A stretch of 64,000 nucleotides of DNA, from assembly GCF_018863395.1 (NCBI RefSeq), contig NZ_JAHKRR010000001.1:744001-808000 (forward strand), in the 5' to 3' direction. Shown one piece after another: positions 43,975 through 54,676 of this stretch. Both the position numbers and the translations under genes were made by a program. Position 1 is the first letter of the stretch; the number at the start of each line of letters is the position of its first letter. This DNA is from Sinomicrobium weinanense. GTDB taxonomy: Bacteria > Bacteroidota > Bacteroidia > Flavobacteriales > Flavobacteriaceae. Below the pieces are notes generated by a model. The model was given only the letters and a program-made list of their open reading frames with translations. It was not told the DNA's origin and ran no database searches.

Positions 43975-45567
43975 ATGATAGCAAAATATATAAATCCGTT
44001 CCGGTTAAAGTTGTGGTTATGTAGTCTTATGGCCGGATTGTCCTTGGTTGCATGTACCGATCTGTCTGAAGAGGTTTTCTCTGAAGTAACCGAAGATTCC
44101 TTTATTCCGGCCGATTCCGATGTTATAGCACTAATGGCCTCGGCCTATACCCCCTTGCGTTATGTCATGGGCTGGCAGGGATATTTTGACCTGCAGGAAG
44201 AACCGGCAGATGTTATCGTAACCCCCACACGCCCCAACGGCTGGGACGATGGAGGGATATATAAAAGGATGCACTGGCACAAATGGACCAGTACAGACTG
44301 GCAGCCCAGAAATACATGGATTACCTGCTTTAATGGTATAAACAACATAAACAGGGTTATATTGCAGATCACTTCGGGCGAATATCCCGTAGACGAAGGC
44401 CAGATAAAATATATTACGGCAGAAATGAGGGCCTTAAGAGCATTGTATTATTCCATATTGATCGATACCCATGGCAATGTCCCCATCATATCCGATTACG
44501 GGGAAGATCTTCCCGAACAAAGTACGCGACAGAAAGTCTACGAATTTATAGAGGCTGAACTCACCGAGGTGATCCCACTACTTACCAATGTGGTGGATAA
44601 TACCACTTACGGGCGCATGACCCGCTACGCGGCATGGCATGTGCTGGCCAGGTTATATCTCAACGCCGAAGTGTATACCGGCACACCGCAATGGAACAAG
44701 TGTATTGCGGCCTGTGACGAGATTATCAATGACGGAAAATTCAGCCTTTCGGATAGTTACAGTGCTATTTTCAATACCAATAATGAAGAGAATCCCGAAA
44801 TGGTCTTTGCTATTCCCTACGACCGCATTTATGCACCGGAATGGTCTGCCCACATGAAGATGCTCCTGCCGGACCACAGGGATGTATTTAATATGGAAGC
44901 ACAACCCTGGGGAGGTTCCAGTGCCAATCCCCAGTTTATCGATAGTTATGATCCGAAAGACAATCGCTTAAAGGATACCTGGCTTATGGGAGATCAGCTC
45001 AATGCCAGCGATGGGAGTGTGGTTATGACCCTTGTAAAAGAAATGCCGAGTATCTACGATTGTAAGTTTACCGAGGGTTTCCGCTGCGGAAAATATGAAA
45101 TAGAAGAGGGGGCCACCGGATCCCTGAGCAATGACTTTCCCCTTTTGAGGTATACCGATGTGTTGATGATGAAAGCCGAATCCCTGTTGCGAACCGGCGA
45201 CAGTAACACTGCAGCGCAGTTGGTAACGGAAGTCAGAAGGCGCTCTTTCGATGATCCGGCCGATGCGGGGGTTACCGGCGCAGAACTGGAAGGAGATACC
45301 AATATGGCCTATGGTACCCTGGCTGAAGACGGAAGTATTGACGAACCCGGAGACCAGTCACCTGTGGTTTACGGGCGCTTCCTGGATGAACTTGGCTGGG
45401 AATTTGCCTGCGAAGCAAGACGAAGGACAGACCTTATCAGATTCGGGGTATATCAAACAAAAAACTGGTATGATCATACCCCTCAGGGATCGCATACTGC
45501 CTTGTTCCCTATTGGATATGAAGAGATGAATACCAATCCCAACCTGAAACAGAATCCGGGATATTAG
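43975..45567 (+). CDS. SusD/RagB-family lipoprotein of the arabinan locus
   Basis: 530-residue surface lipoprotein with lipobox LSLVAC (Cys27). The RagB/SusD fold is shown by EMRALRALYYSILIDTHGNV, the paired TPR-like helices around YAAWHVLARLYLNAEV, and a C-terminal SusD segment LLRYTDVLMMKAESLL with FLDELGWEFACEARRRTDLIRFG. It binds glycan and closes the SusC channel. It starts 13 bases after susC. Confidence 0.95.
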   Translation: MIAKYINPFRLKLWLCSLMAGLSLVACTDLSEEVFSEVTEDSFIPADSDVIALMASAYTPLRYVMGWQGYFDLQEEPADVIVTPTRPNGWDDGGIYKRMHWHKWTSTDWQPRNTWITCFNGINNINRVILQITSGEYPVDEGQIKYITAEMRALRALYYSILIDTHGNVPIISDYGEDLPEQSTRQKVYEFIEAELTEVIPLLTNVVDNTTYGRMTRYAAWHVLARLYLNAEVYTGTPQWNKCIAACDEIINDGKFSLSDSYSAIFNTNNEENPEMVFAIPYDRIYAPEWSAHMKMLLPDHRDVFNMEAQPWGGSSANPQFIDSYDPKDNRLKDTWLMGDQLNASDGSVVMTLVKEMPSIYDCKFTEGFRCGKYEIEEGATGSLSNDFPLLRYTDVLMMKAESLLRTGDSNTAAQLVTEVRRRSFDDPADAGVTGAELEGDTNMAYGTLAEDGSIDEPGDQSPVVYGRFLDELGWEFACEARRRTDLIRFGVYQTKNWYDHTPQGSHTALFPIGYEEMNTNPNLKQNPGY

Positions 45568-45663
45568 GTGTCATAAACGAATGAAAAGTTCATTAATTTA
45601 GTACGGGGTATTGTATAAATGATGGGAGCAGGCCTCCCGATATCGACAATAATCGTAAAGGTA

Positions 45664-48600
45664 ATGGTTACAAAGAAAATTAAAAGCATTATGATCGCCG
45701 GGTTTTGCCTGGCCGGTACGTGGTTTGGATATCTCCGGGCACAAGGCGGTGATCAGATATTAGACGGTATAGGGGAGACGGGATTGGTTGCACGCTATAT
45801 ATTCGACGGGGATACCAAAGACTGGTCCCGCAATAATCTGCACGCCCGAATTCAGGGTTCAGGCGCAGGATTTATCAATGACGACAGGTTCGGGGAGGTT
45901 TTGTCACTTCACGGCAAGGGAAGATCTTTTGTCTCTATCCCCGGAGAGGCGCTGACAGGAATAGAATCGCTCAGTATAACAGGGTGGGTCTACCTGCGTT
46001 CGGAGCAACGCGGTCAACGTTTTTTCGATTTCGGGACGAATGCCGGAACACATTTTTTTGCCGCACCTTCCGGAACGGATGCCCGGGAAGGATATCAGGC
46101 ATTGATCGCAACAGGTACCGAAGGCGAAAGCGGCCCGGTTTCATCAGCAATAGCGATTAATCGTTGGGTACATCTTGCCGTGGTTGTCGACCTTCCCTCA
46201 AAATCCATGCGTACATATGTCGATGGAAAGCAGGTAGGAGAAACCGGGGATATGCCCCTGGAGTTGGGAAAAGTGTTTAATGATGAGTCTGGTGAAAATA
46301 ACCTGCTCTGTATCGGAAAATCGCTTTTACCCGGAGAACCATATCTCAATGCCGGTATACACGATTTCCGCATTTATCGTGTTTCCCTGCATACAAAGCA
46401 GGTCGCCAGAATTTATTACAATGCCCTGAAAGGTGTAAATGAAGATACTGCAACTATGGGCAGGCAGGAAGACGATCTCCCGGAATTTTCCCCGGCCACA
46501 CCGCAACTTTACAATGAATACCTGGTTGATGTACCGGATGTTGAGGTAGAGACTAAGGTAGGCTATTTACCGCAGTTACCACCTTATGTAGAGGGAACAT
46601 ATCGAGATGTGCCGGATGGCCCGAAAGTACGTGTACTTTGGCCGGCTCCGGCAGATAACAGTGATGTGCTTCAACCGGGGCATTACACCGTGACCGGCCG
46701 GATTGCCGGTACGGATCTCCGGCCGAAAGCTACGGTAACGGTAAAAGGTGGGGAAGAACCCGCCACGCCCCGCCGCAGACTGGAGGCTTTTGACCTGGAT
46801 CAGGTATTCTTAAGGCCGGCCTCTCATGGACATCATACCAGGTTCATGGAGAATCGCGATAAATTCATAACCACCCTGGCCAAAACAAACCCTGACGCCT
46901 TCCTCTATATGTTCCGCAATGCCTTTGGACAAAAGCAACCCCGGGGAGCAAAGCCCCTTGGGGTCTGGGATAGCCAGGAAACCAAATTGCGGGGGCATGC
47001 TACGGGGCATTACCTCACAGCGATCGCACAAGCCTATGCCGGTACGGCATACGATAAATCGCTCCGGGAAAATTTTGCCGATAAGATGGGCTATATGGTA
47101 AATACCCTGTATGAATTGTCGCAAATGTCCGGGCGACCGGGAGAAGCCGGTACCGGGTGTGTGTCTGATCCAATAGCCGTGCCCCCTGGCCCGGGAAAAC
47201 AGGATTATGATTCCGATCTTAGCGAAGCCGGTATCCGTACCGATTACTGGAACTGGGGCGAAGGATTTATCAGCGCCTACCCTCCCGACCAGTTTATTAT
47301 GCTGGAAAACGGAGCCTCCTACGGAGGGCAGGATACCCAGGTGTGGGCACCTTATTATACCTTGCACAAAATCCTGGCCGGGTTGATGGATGTCTATGAA
47401 GTAAGCGGTAATAAAAAAGCTCTTGATGTGGCTACGGGTATGGGAGACTGGGTATATGCCCGCTTAAGCCGGTTACCCACAGGGACACTCATAAAGATGT
47501 GGAATACCTACATTGCCGGCGAGTTCGGCGGAATGAATGAGGCTATGGCACGTTTATACCGGATCACCCGTGAAGAGCGCTACCTGAAAGCAGCCCGGTT
47601 ATTTGATAATATCGATATGTTTTTTGGAGATGCAGAGCATTCGCACGGACTGGCCAAAAATGTAGACACTTTTCGCGGACTACATGCCAATCAGCATATT
47701 CCCCAGGTTGTGGGAGCACTCGAAATATATCGCGACTCCGATGCCCCAGAATATTACCGGGTGGCCGATAACTTCTGGAATAAGATAACGAACGATTATA
47801 TGTACAGTATCGGAGGGGTTGCAGGGGCGCGTAACCCTGCCAATGCAGAATGCTTTATCAGCCAGCCGGCTACGCTTTACGAGAACGGATTCTCTGCCGG
47901 CGGACAGAACGAAACCTGTGCTACGTATAACATGCTGAAACTGACCAGGAACCTGTTCCTGTACGATCAGCGGGCGGAGTTGATGGATTATTATGAACGC
48001 GGACTGTACAATCACATTCTCGCTTCCGTAGCCGAGAACAGCCCGGCCAATACCTATCATGTTCCGCTCAGACCGGGGTCCGTGAAACAATTTGGCAATC
48101 CCGGTATGACAGGTTTTACCTGCTGCAATGGTACAGCCATAGAAAGCAGTACCAAACTGCAGAATTCCATTTATTTTAAAAATAAGGATAACACTGCCCT
48201 TTATGTAAACCTTTATATCCCTTCAACACTAAAGTGGAACGAGCGCAATATTACTGTGGAGCAAACCACTGATTTCCCGAAAGAAGACCACACCCTTCTG
48301 ACCATTAAAGGGAGCGGACAATTCGATCTGAATGTGCGCGTTCCGCAATGGGCTACCCGGGGATTTTTTGTAAAGATCAATGGCAGGGAGAAAAAGTTCA
48401 GAACCAGGCCGGGAAGCTACCTTACCATAAGCCGTAAATGGAAAGACGGCGATACCGTAGCATTACAAATGCCATTTACATTCCGCCTTGAGCCGGTAAT
48501 GGACCAGCAAAACATTGCCAGTCTGTTTTACGGACCGGTACTGCTCGCCGCCCGAGAACCGGAACCGAGAAAGGAGTGGCGTAAAATAAACTTAAATGCC

Positions 48601-48729
48601 AAAGATATCAGCAAATCGGTTAAAGGCACCCCGGGGCAATTGCAATTCACTATTGACGGTGTAGTGTTCAAACCTTTTTACGAAACCTACGGGCGTCATT
48701 CGGTCTACCTTGATGTTACGCTGGAATAA
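45664..48729 (+). CDS. DUF1680 glycosidase (GH127/GH146-type beta-L-arabinofuranosidase) with LamG and Big_4-like domains
   Basis: 1021 residues from the ATG at 45664, which starts a signal sequence ending about FGYLRAQ; the earlier start (45619) adds 15 leader residues. Order: a LamG/concanavalin-like domain (about 30-235, LHGKGRSFVSIPGEALTGIE and ARIYYNAL), a Big_4-like domain (about 290-365, PDGPKVRVLWPAPADNSDVL), then the (alpha/alpha)6 catalytic domain from about 369. The Zn/nucleophile set of GH127 is present: Glu750 and Cys752 in NETCATYNM, and Cys820-Cys821 in TGFTCCNGTAIES. The expected action is removal of beta-L-arabinofuranose. GH127 versus GH146 cannot be separated by eye. Confidence 0.88.
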   Translation: MVTKKIKSIMIAGFCLAGTWFGYLRAQGGDQILDGIGETGLVARYIFDGDTKDWSRNNLHARIQGSGAGFINDDRFGEVLSLHGKGRSFVSIPGEALTGIESLSITGWVYLRSEQRGQRFFDFGTNAGTHFFAAPSGTDAREGYQALIATGTEGESGPVSSAIAINRWVHLAVVVDLPSKSMRTYVDGKQVGETGDMPLELGKVFNDESGENNLLCIGKSLLPGEPYLNAGIHDFRIYRVSLHTKQVARIYYNALKGVNEDTATMGRQEDDLPEFSPATPQLYNEYLVDVPDVEVETKVGYLPQLPPYVEGTYRDVPDGPKVRVLWPAPADNSDVLQPGHYTVTGRIAGTDLRPKATVTVKGGEEPATPRRRLEAFDLDQVFLRPASHGHHTRFMENRDKFITTLAKTNPDAFLYMFRNAFGQKQPRGAKPLGVWDSQETKLRGHATGHYLTAIAQAYAGTAYDKSLRENFADKMGYMVNTLYELSQMSGRPGEAGTGCVSDPIAVPPGPGKQDYDSDLSEAGIRTDYWNWGEGFISAYPPDQFIMLENGASYGGQDTQVWAPYYTLHKILAGLMDVYEVSGNKKALDVATGMGDWVYARLSRLPTGTLIKMWNTYIAGEFGGMNEAMARLYRITREERYLKAARLFDNIDMFFGDAEHSHGLAKNVDTFRGLHANQHIPQVVGALEIYRDSDAPEYYRVADNFWNKITNDYMYSIGGVAGARNPANAECFISQPATLYENGFSAGGQNETCATYNMLKLTRNLFLYDQRAELMDYYERGLYNHILASVAENSPANTYHVPLRPGSVKQFGNPGMTGFTCCNGTAIESSTKLQNSIYFKNKDNTALYVNLYIPSTLKWNERNITVEQTTDFPKEDHTLLTIKGSGQFDLNVRVPQWATRGFFVKINGREKKFRTRPGSYLTISRKWKDGDTVALQMPFTFRLEPVMDQQNIASLFYGPVLLAAREPEPRKEWRKINLNAKDISKSVKGTPGQLQFTIDGVVFKPFYETYGRHSVYLDVTLE

Positions 48730-48862
48730 ACCCTTTAAACAAAGCAAAAGTATTTACCCGGATGAACGGGGTTTTATGAAGGTAATATGCCACTGCGAGA
48801 GATAGCATTTAAGCAATCGCATAAATTGTAATGACATTTCTGCGTCATTGCGAGCGAAGCGT

Positions 48863-48905
48863 GGCAATCTCCCCGCAGATTGGCACTTACCTGAAGGAGA
48901 TTGCC
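48863..48905. repeat. Intergenic hairpin with GGCAATCTCC arms
   Basis: GGCAATCTCC (48863-48872) and GGAGATTGCC (48896-48905) pair perfectly. The left part continues the common bacterial repeat CATTGCGAGCGAAGCGTGGC, and ACTCAGGACAGGC just downstream recurs near 4478-4490. It lies in the 252-base gap before the DUF5695 gene. Confidence 0.7.
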
Positions 48906-48981
48906 ATCCTTTGAAAAAACTCAGGACAGGCCTTGGAAAATAAAAACCATTTAATGGGATTAAAAATAACCAGACATAAAA

Positions 48982-51675
48982 ATGATAAAGTTTCTAAAAT
49001 ACCAGTTTACCTTCATCCTAACCCTTATTTCCATTCAAACCACAATGGCCCAGGATTACTGGAGCAGGATCACCGGTAAACCCTCGGTACTGGAACTGGA
49101 AAAGGGCTTTTTAACGTATAAAACCCCGGATTTTCGGCTCAAACTGGTAAAATCCTCACAGACCGTAGCCGCCCTGTCCCCGGCTTCCGTTCCGGATTTC
49201 GATTTTACCCCGGGCGACCGTTTAAATATTCGCGACAAGGACAGTCTGTATCACCTGGGGGATATCAACCTCAGGATAAGGCAGGCCGGAGGTGCCTGGA
49301 AAAGTTATTCCACGGCGGCAAAACGATCGGCAGTACAACCGTTAAATACTTCGGGCAATATACTTGCGGCGGCAGACCTGTCCGCAACCTTGCCGAAAGA
49401 TATCCCGGTGTCTGTGAAGCGCTATTACGAAACCGCGGGCAAAAACCTCGTCATGCGGTTCGAAATTACCAATACCTCTTCCGAAGATGTGGAAATAGGA
49501 GCCCTTGGTATTCCCATGATCTTCAATAATATCCTCGAAGGCAAGTCGCTGGACGAAGCTCATGCACAAAATGTATTCTTTGATCCTTATACAGGCCTGG
49601 AGGCGGGTTACCTGGAAGTCAAACGCCTTCACGGGAACGGGCCTGACCTCCTGGTCATCCCCGGAGAGCATATGTCTTTTGAAGCCTATCGTCCCTTGCT
49701 GGACGATCCTACCCCCAGAAGTATTGTTTTCGAGGGATTCCACGAATGGATGGCACACAGTCGTGCCTACGCCGAAAATGAATGGAAAGGAGCAGAACAA
49801 TGGAATGTACCGACCTCGGTAACCCTCCGTCCGGGGGATTCCCGGAATTATACCCTGAAATTCGTACTGGCCGATGATATCCGGAAAGTCCCGGATGTCC
49901 TGGCAGAACAAAGCCGTCCGGTAGTCACGGGGATTCCCGGATATGTGATCCCCATGGATGTAAAAGCACACCTTTTTCTCCGGTACACCGAAGATGTGGA
50001 TTCGTTTAAAGTAGAGCCGGAAGGGGCGTTGGAGCTCGAAACAGAAAGGACAACCTCAAAAGGAGCACAAAAGTATGCCGTTTACGGAAAAAAATGGGGC
50101 AGGGCCCGGCTTACCGTCCGGTACAAAGACGGACTCAGGCAAACCATTCATTATAAGATCATAAAACCGGAAAGTGAGGTCGTTGAGGACTTCGGCCGTT
50201 TCCTTTTGACGGAACAATGGTTCGACGGGAAAAATGATCCCTTTCATCGCAATCCTTCTGTAATCAGTTATGATTACGAAGAGAAAAAACAGGTGAGCCA
50301 GGACAGCCGCGCCTGGATCGCCGGGCTGAGTGACGAAGGGGGCGCGGGTAGTTGGCTCGGCGCTGTGATGAAACAACTCATACAACCCGATAAGGAAGAA
50401 CTGGAAAAACTACAACGCTTTGTGGACGAAACCCTCTGGGGGACCATTCAGCACAGTGACGGCCCCCGGAAATATGGCGTAAAGAAAAGTGTCTTTTACT
50501 ACGAACCGGAGCAGATGCCCGAAGGGACCTATGACAAAAATATCGACTATACCACCTGGGCGGCGTGGAACAGGGAGGGAGCCGATGATGTGGGCAGGTC
50601 ATACAACTATCCTCATGTAGCAGCGGCTTACTGGGTGATGTACCGTTTGTCCAGGTATCGTACGGGACTGGTTTCCGGCCGGAAGTGGGACTGGTACCTG
50701 AAAAATGCCTATCACACAACGGTGGCCATGACAAAATTGGCTCCGCACTATGCCCAGTTCGGACAGATGGAAGGCACGGTATTTTTGCTGATACTCGAAG
50801 ATCTGTATCGTGAAGGATTAACCGAAATGGCAGACGATCTGGAGGCCAGGATGAGAGCGCGAGCAGAACACTGGAAAGGACTCAGCTATCCGTTTGGCAG
50901 TGAAATGCCGTGGGACTCCACCGGGCAGGAAGAGGTCTATGCCTGGTCTGATTATTTCGGGTTTGATAAAAAAGCCCTGGTTACACTCAATGCCATCCTG
51001 GCGTATATGCCCGTAATACCACACTGGGCATATAACGGCAATGCCCGCAGGTACTGGGATTTTCTCTACGGAGGCAAATTATCGCGTGTAGAGCGGCAAA
51101 TACATCATTACGGGTCGGGGCTTAATGCCATTCCCGTACTTACGCAGTTCAGGAAAGCCCCGGAAGACCTCTATTTGCTGAAAACAGGTTACGGCGGACT
51201 GCTCGGGGCCATTTCCAATATTACCCGCGACGGTTTCGGCCCGGCAGCTTTTCATTCGTTCCCTTCTACATTGCAAATAGACGGCCTCTCCGGGGATTAC
51301 GGCTCCGGTTTTTTCGGATATGCAGTAAATACGGCAACATATATCACAAGGGACGATGACATGGGATGGCTGGCTTTCGGCGGAAATGTCATAGCAGAAG
51401 GGAAACAAACAGAAGTTGAGATCACCACCGCTGCCCGGAACAGGGTCTATATCGCTCCCGGAAAGCTCTGGCTTACGCTCGATGCAGGGACCTTTAAAAA
51501 GGTGCGTTATAACCTGAAGTCAGGTCAGGTGGAAATTACATTAGATCCTAAAGACAAATTTACTCCGGTAGCATATTTAAGGATAGATGGGGCCGATAAA
51601 AAACTCCCTTATAAAAGGGTAAGGGGAGCCTATGCCATCAAACTGAAGAAACAGGAAATACAAATAAAAATATAA
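48982..51675 (+). CDS. DUF5695-domain exported protein, candidate glycoside hydrolase
   Basis: 897 residues with signal peptide ending TTMAQ. The N-terminal half is beta-rich (about 25-330, EKGFLTYKTPDFRLKLV), then a linker domain, then a helical region (about 420-770) with aromatic and acidic motifs (YDYEEKKQVSQDSRAWIAGL, DDVGRSYNYPHVAAAYWVMY, HYAQFGQMEGTVF, PWDSTGQEEVYAWSDYFG) that look like an (alpha/alpha)6 glycosidase. I recall this as DUF5695 without a proven activity. Conserved acids such as those in GQEEVYAW are candidate catalytic residues (inference). It is the last same-strand gene of the arabinan locus. Confidence 0.8.
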   Translation: MIKFLKYQFTFILTLISIQTTMAQDYWSRITGKPSVLELEKGFLTYKTPDFRLKLVKSSQTVAALSPASVPDFDFTPGDRLNIRDKDSLYHLGDINLRIRQAGGAWKSYSTAAKRSAVQPLNTSGNILAAADLSATLPKDIPVSVKRYYETAGKNLVMRFEITNTSSEDVEIGALGIPMIFNNILEGKSLDEAHAQNVFFDPYTGLEAGYLEVKRLHGNGPDLLVIPGEHMSFEAYRPLLDDPTPRSIVFEGFHEWMAHSRAYAENEWKGAEQWNVPTSVTLRPGDSRNYTLKFVLADDIRKVPDVLAEQSRPVVTGIPGYVIPMDVKAHLFLRYTEDVDSFKVEPEGALELETERTTSKGAQKYAVYGKKWGRARLTVRYKDGLRQTIHYKIIKPESEVVEDFGRFLLTEQWFDGKNDPFHRNPSVISYDYEEKKQVSQDSRAWIAGLSDEGGAGSWLGAVMKQLIQPDKEELEKLQRFVDETLWGTIQHSDGPRKYGVKKSVFYYEPEQMPEGTYDKNIDYTTWAAWNREGADDVGRSYNYPHVAAAYWVMYRLSRYRTGLVSGRKWDWYLKNAYHTTVAMTKLAPHYAQFGQMEGTVFLLILEDLYREGLTEMADDLEARMRARAEHWKGLSYPFGSEMPWDSTGQEEVYAWSDYFGFDKKALVTLNAILAYMPVIPHWAYNGNARRYWDFLYGGKLSRVERQIHHYGSGLNAIPVLTQFRKAPEDLYLLKTGYGGLLGAISNITRDGFGPAAFHSFPSTLQIDGLSGDYGSGFFGYAVNTATYITRDDDMGWLAFGGNVIAEGKQTEVEITTAARNRVYIAPGKLWLTLDAGTFKKVRYNLKSGQVEITLDPKDKFTPVAYLRIDGADKKLPYKRVRGAYAIKLKKQEIQIKI

Positions 51676-51679
51676 AACC

Positions 51680-51737
51680 CTTAGTGTCTCAGTGCCTTCG
51701 TGGCAAAAAACAGCCACAAAGGCACGAGGACACAAAG
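51680..51737. terminator. Long hairpin between convergent genes
   Basis: 51680-51704 (starts CTTAGTGTCTCAGTGCC) pairs with 51713-51737 at 20 of 25 positions around an A-rich loop. It is of the common Bacteroidota GTGTC...GTGCCTTTGTGGC repeat type and lies between the convergent DUF5695 and cysE genes, where it may stop transcription from both sides. Confidence 0.55.
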
Positions 51738-51779
51738 TTCATAGGGTAAAAAGGCATAATTCCTGGATAACCCGGATGG

Positions 51780-52583
51780 TTATCCCTGATTCTTTATCTC
51801 CCCGTTCGATTTGATCTTAATGTCCGGCGTGTGATAAACCAGTGAATTTTCCGGTACGGAATTGGTAAGCCACACATTTCCTCCTATGATACTGTTGGCC
51901 CCGATCACTGTTTTCCCTCCCAGTATGGTAGCATTGGCATAAATGGTGACATTGCTTTCCACGGTCGGGTGCCGCTTTATATCTTTCAGTGATTTTTCCA
52001 CATGAAGAGCACCGAGGGTCACCCCCTGGTAGATCTTTACGCGGTCTTTGATCACGGTGGTTTCCCCGATCACGATCCCTGTGGCATGGTCAATAAAGAA
52101 AGATTCGCCGATCTGCGCCCCGGGGTTAATGTCCACCCCCGTAAGCCGGTGGGCATACTCCGTCATCAGCCGGGGAACGATGGGAAGGCCGTAGAGGTAT
52201 AAGGGCCTGGAAAGCCGGTAAATGGCAATGGCATAAAATCCGGGGTAAGCGAGGCATACCTCTTCGATAGTCCGGGAAGCCGGGTCGTTTTCCACAATGG
52301 CCTGAGCATCCAGGTTTAGTTTTCTCAGGAGTTCCGGAAGTTCGTTCAGGTAGCTTTCCCAGATCTTCCCGCAGGGTTTTCCCGGGGCCCAGCAGGCCAG
52401 GTCTACGATCTCCTGGAATTCTTCTTCCAGCAGGTCTATGTTCTCTGCTACCGAAGTATCGTTGTCAAACAAGGTGTAGAACAGATGGGAAGCAAAGGCT
52501 TCGGTCTTTTCCTTCAGCACGAATTTCAGATTCGGATTTTGCTTGTGCTTTATGATGTCTTTAATAATCGTTTCTTTTTTCAT
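51780..52583 (-). CDS. cysE: Serine O-acetyltransferase
   Basis: Makes O-acetylserine for cysteine synthesis; 267 residues. An N-terminal helical domain (1-140) is followed by a left-handed beta helix of hexapeptide repeats (about 150-245). Active-site features are Asp151 in [12 protein letters not shown], Asp165-His166 in [14 protein letters not shown], and the tail [19 protein letters not shown]. The size fits the longer EpsC-like form. It stands alone, convergent with the arabinan locus. No cysK is in view. Confidence 0.93.
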   Translation of the reverse strand: MKKETIIKDIIKHKQNPNLKFVLKEKTEAFASHLFYTLFDNDTSVAENIDLLEEEFQEIVDLACWAPGKPCGKIWESYLNELPELLRKLNLDAQAIVENDPASRTIEEVCLAYPGFYAIAIYRLSRPLYLYGLPIVPRLMTEYAHRLTGVDINPGAQIGESFFIDHATGIVIGETTVIKDRVKIYQGVTLGALHVEKSLKDIKRHPTVESNVTIYANATILGGKTVIGANSIIGGNVWLTNSVPENSLVYHTPDIKIKSNGEIKNQG

Positions 52584-52971
52584 TGGTTTGTTTTTTGGGT
52601 ACGAGGTCCGAAGTTTTACATATGGATTAATTCCACTTCGTACTTCTGCCTTCGTACTTCGTACTTTTTTATGGTGTGTTGCGTTGTTTGTGCCATGTGT
52701 GGCAATAGGGGTTATAAATATTGCTTTGGATCAATGTCTTGAACATTGATCGTGTTTTTATTTTGATAAAATGTAAAAAGTGGAAAAAAGACAAAGCAAA
52801 AACCCGCCGGAGGCCTTAACAGACCCCGATAAGGGATTTGACTTTCCAATAGGTTATATATAAATGATGAAGATAAAACACAATATAACTTTATGGCTTT
52901 GAGAATACAAAGTTAAGAACCTTCCGTTACATATATGTTAATTTTTATATTTTTAAACAAAAAAATATCAA
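52584..52971. other. 388-base divergent intergenic region
   Basis: Between the divergent cysE and YifB genes. It contains a short repeat of ACTTCGTACTTC units (52635-52664), a T-rich run, and an A/T-rich leader just before the YifB start. No convincing -33/-7 pair or gene is seen. Confidence 0.5.
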
Positions 52972-54507
52972 ATGCTGACAAAAATATACGGAAGTGCCGT
53001 CTTCGGGGTAGAGGCCACAACAATCACCGTAGAGGTCAATGTAGTTACCGGTGTGGGGTATTATCTGGTAGGGTTGCCGGACAATGCTATCAAGGAAAGC
53101 AATTACCGGATAGCCGCTGCATTGCAGAATACGGGCTACAAGATCCCTGGAAAGCGGATCACCATAAACATGGCGCCTGCCGATCTGCGCAAGGAAGGTT
53201 CGGCCTATGACCTTACGCTGGCACTCGGTATACTGGCCGCTTCCGGGCAGATAAAAAGCGAAGGTATAGAACGATATATCATCATGGGGGAGCTGTCCCT
53301 GGACGGCAGCCTGCAACCTCTCAAAGGAGCCTTGCCCATAGCATTACAGGCCCGGGAAGAAGGGTTTAAAGGGCTGATCCTTCCGGAACAAAATGCAAAA
53401 GAAGCCGCTGTGGTAGACGGCCTGGAAGTATATGGAGCGGAAAACATCAAACAGGTGATCGATCATTTTGACAACAAAAAGCTGTTGGAACCTGTTAAAG
53501 TAGACAGCTGGGAAGAGTTTTACAACAAACTCGATTTCCCTGAGCACGATTTTGCCGATGTCAAAGGGCAGGAGAGCATAAAGCGATGTATGGAGATTGC
53601 TGCGGCAGGCGGGCACAATATTATTCTTATTGGGCCGCCGGGAGCAGGGAAGACCATGCTGGCCAAAAGGCTCCCCAGTATCCTGCCGCCCATGACCCTT
53701 CACGAAGCCCTCGAAACCACCAAGATACACAGCGTGGCAGGCCGGATGGAAAACTCCGGGTTAATGACAGCCCGGCCATTCCGATCGCCACATCATACCA
53801 TTTCCGACGTAGCCCTGGTCGGAGGCGGTACATATCCTCAACCGGGAGAAATATCCCTGTCACACAACGGTGTTTTATTCCTTGACGAACTCCCCGAGTT
53901 TAAACGCAATGTACTGGAAGTGATGCGCCAACCCCTGGAAGACCGGGAAGTTACTATTTCCAGGGCTAAATTTACCATCACCTATCCCTCATCGTTTATG
54001 CTGGTTGCCAGTATGAATCCCAGTCCCGGGGGGTACTTTAATGACCCCGATGCTCCCGTAACTTCGTCTCCCACGGAAATGCAACGCTATCTCGGCAAGA
54101 TATCCGGTCCGCTCCTGGACCGTATAGATATTCATGTTGAAGTAACCCCGGTACCCTTTGAAAAACTCTCGGACGATCGTAAGGGCGAAAGTAGTGTGGA
54201 TATCCGGAAACGGGTAACTGCGGCCCGGAAAATACAGGCTTCCCGCTTTAAGGATACTGAAAATATCCACTACAACGCCCAGATGAGCAGCAGGCAGATC
54301 AGGGAATATTGCGAACTCGACGACGCCTCCAAAGCACTTTTAAAGAATGCCATGACACGGCTCAACCTTTCCGCCAGGGCCTACGACCGCATACTCAAGG
54401 TAGCCCGGACCATTGCCGACCTGGACCATGCCACACATATATCGGGTAACCATATCAGCGAGGCCATACAATACCGCAGCCTGGACCGGGAAGGATGGCT
54501 GGGATAA
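52972..54507 (+). CDS. YifB/ComM-family Mg-chelatase-like AAA+ ATPase
   Basis: 511 residues: an N-terminal ChlI-like domain (about 20-140, [20 protein letters not shown]), an AAA+ core (about 190-395) with Walker A GPPGAGKT (221-228) and Walker [12 protein letters not shown], and a C-terminal Mg-chelatase domain (about 405-505, [20 protein letters not shown]). ComM is a branch-migration helicase that helps natural transformation in Vibrio and others; here the same role is inferred. Intact and of normal length. Confidence 0.93.
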   Translation: MLTKIYGSAVFGVEATTITVEVNVVTGVGYYLVGLPDNAIKESNYRIAAALQNTGYKIPGKRITINMAPADLRKEGSAYDLTLALGILAASGQIKSEGIERYIIMGELSLDGSLQPLKGALPIALQAREEGFKGLILPEQNAKEAAVVDGLEVYGAENIKQVIDHFDNKKLLEPVKVDSWEEFYNKLDFPEHDFADVKGQESIKRCMEIAAAGGHNIILIGPPGAGKTMLAKRLPSILPPMTLHEALETTKIHSVAGRMENSGLMTARPFRSPHHTISDVALVGGGTYPQPGEISLSHNGVLFLDELPEFKRNVLEVMRQPLEDREVTISRAKFTITYPSSFMLVASMNPSPGGYFNDPDAPVTSSPTEMQRYLGKISGPLLDRIDIHVEVTPVPFEKLSDDRKGESSVDIRKRVTAARKIQASRFKDTENIHYNAQMSSRQIREYCELDDASKALLKNAMTRLNLSARAYDRILKVARTIADLDHATHISGNHISEAIQYRSLDREGWLG

Positions 54508-54557
54508 CGCTCCCTCCGAATATGATAATATGAGATAGATAAAAAAAACGATGGTAA

Positions 54558-54577
54558 GGGCGCAAGATCTTGCGCCC
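54558..54577. repeat. Perfect 20-base palindrome
   Basis: GGGCGCAAGATCTTGCGCCC reads the same on both strands. It lies in the 169-base gap between the YifB gene and the DUF2891 gene, with a half-copy (GTGCAGGACCTTGTAG) just after. No T-run follows. It may be a dispersed hairpin. Confidence 0.8.
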
Positions 54578-54676
54578 CAACGATAAAGGTGCAGGACCTT
54601 GTAGCTCGTCACCAGATCATAAAAAACAAAAAACAATCTCCAATACATCTAAAATCTAATGTCTAACATCTACCAA

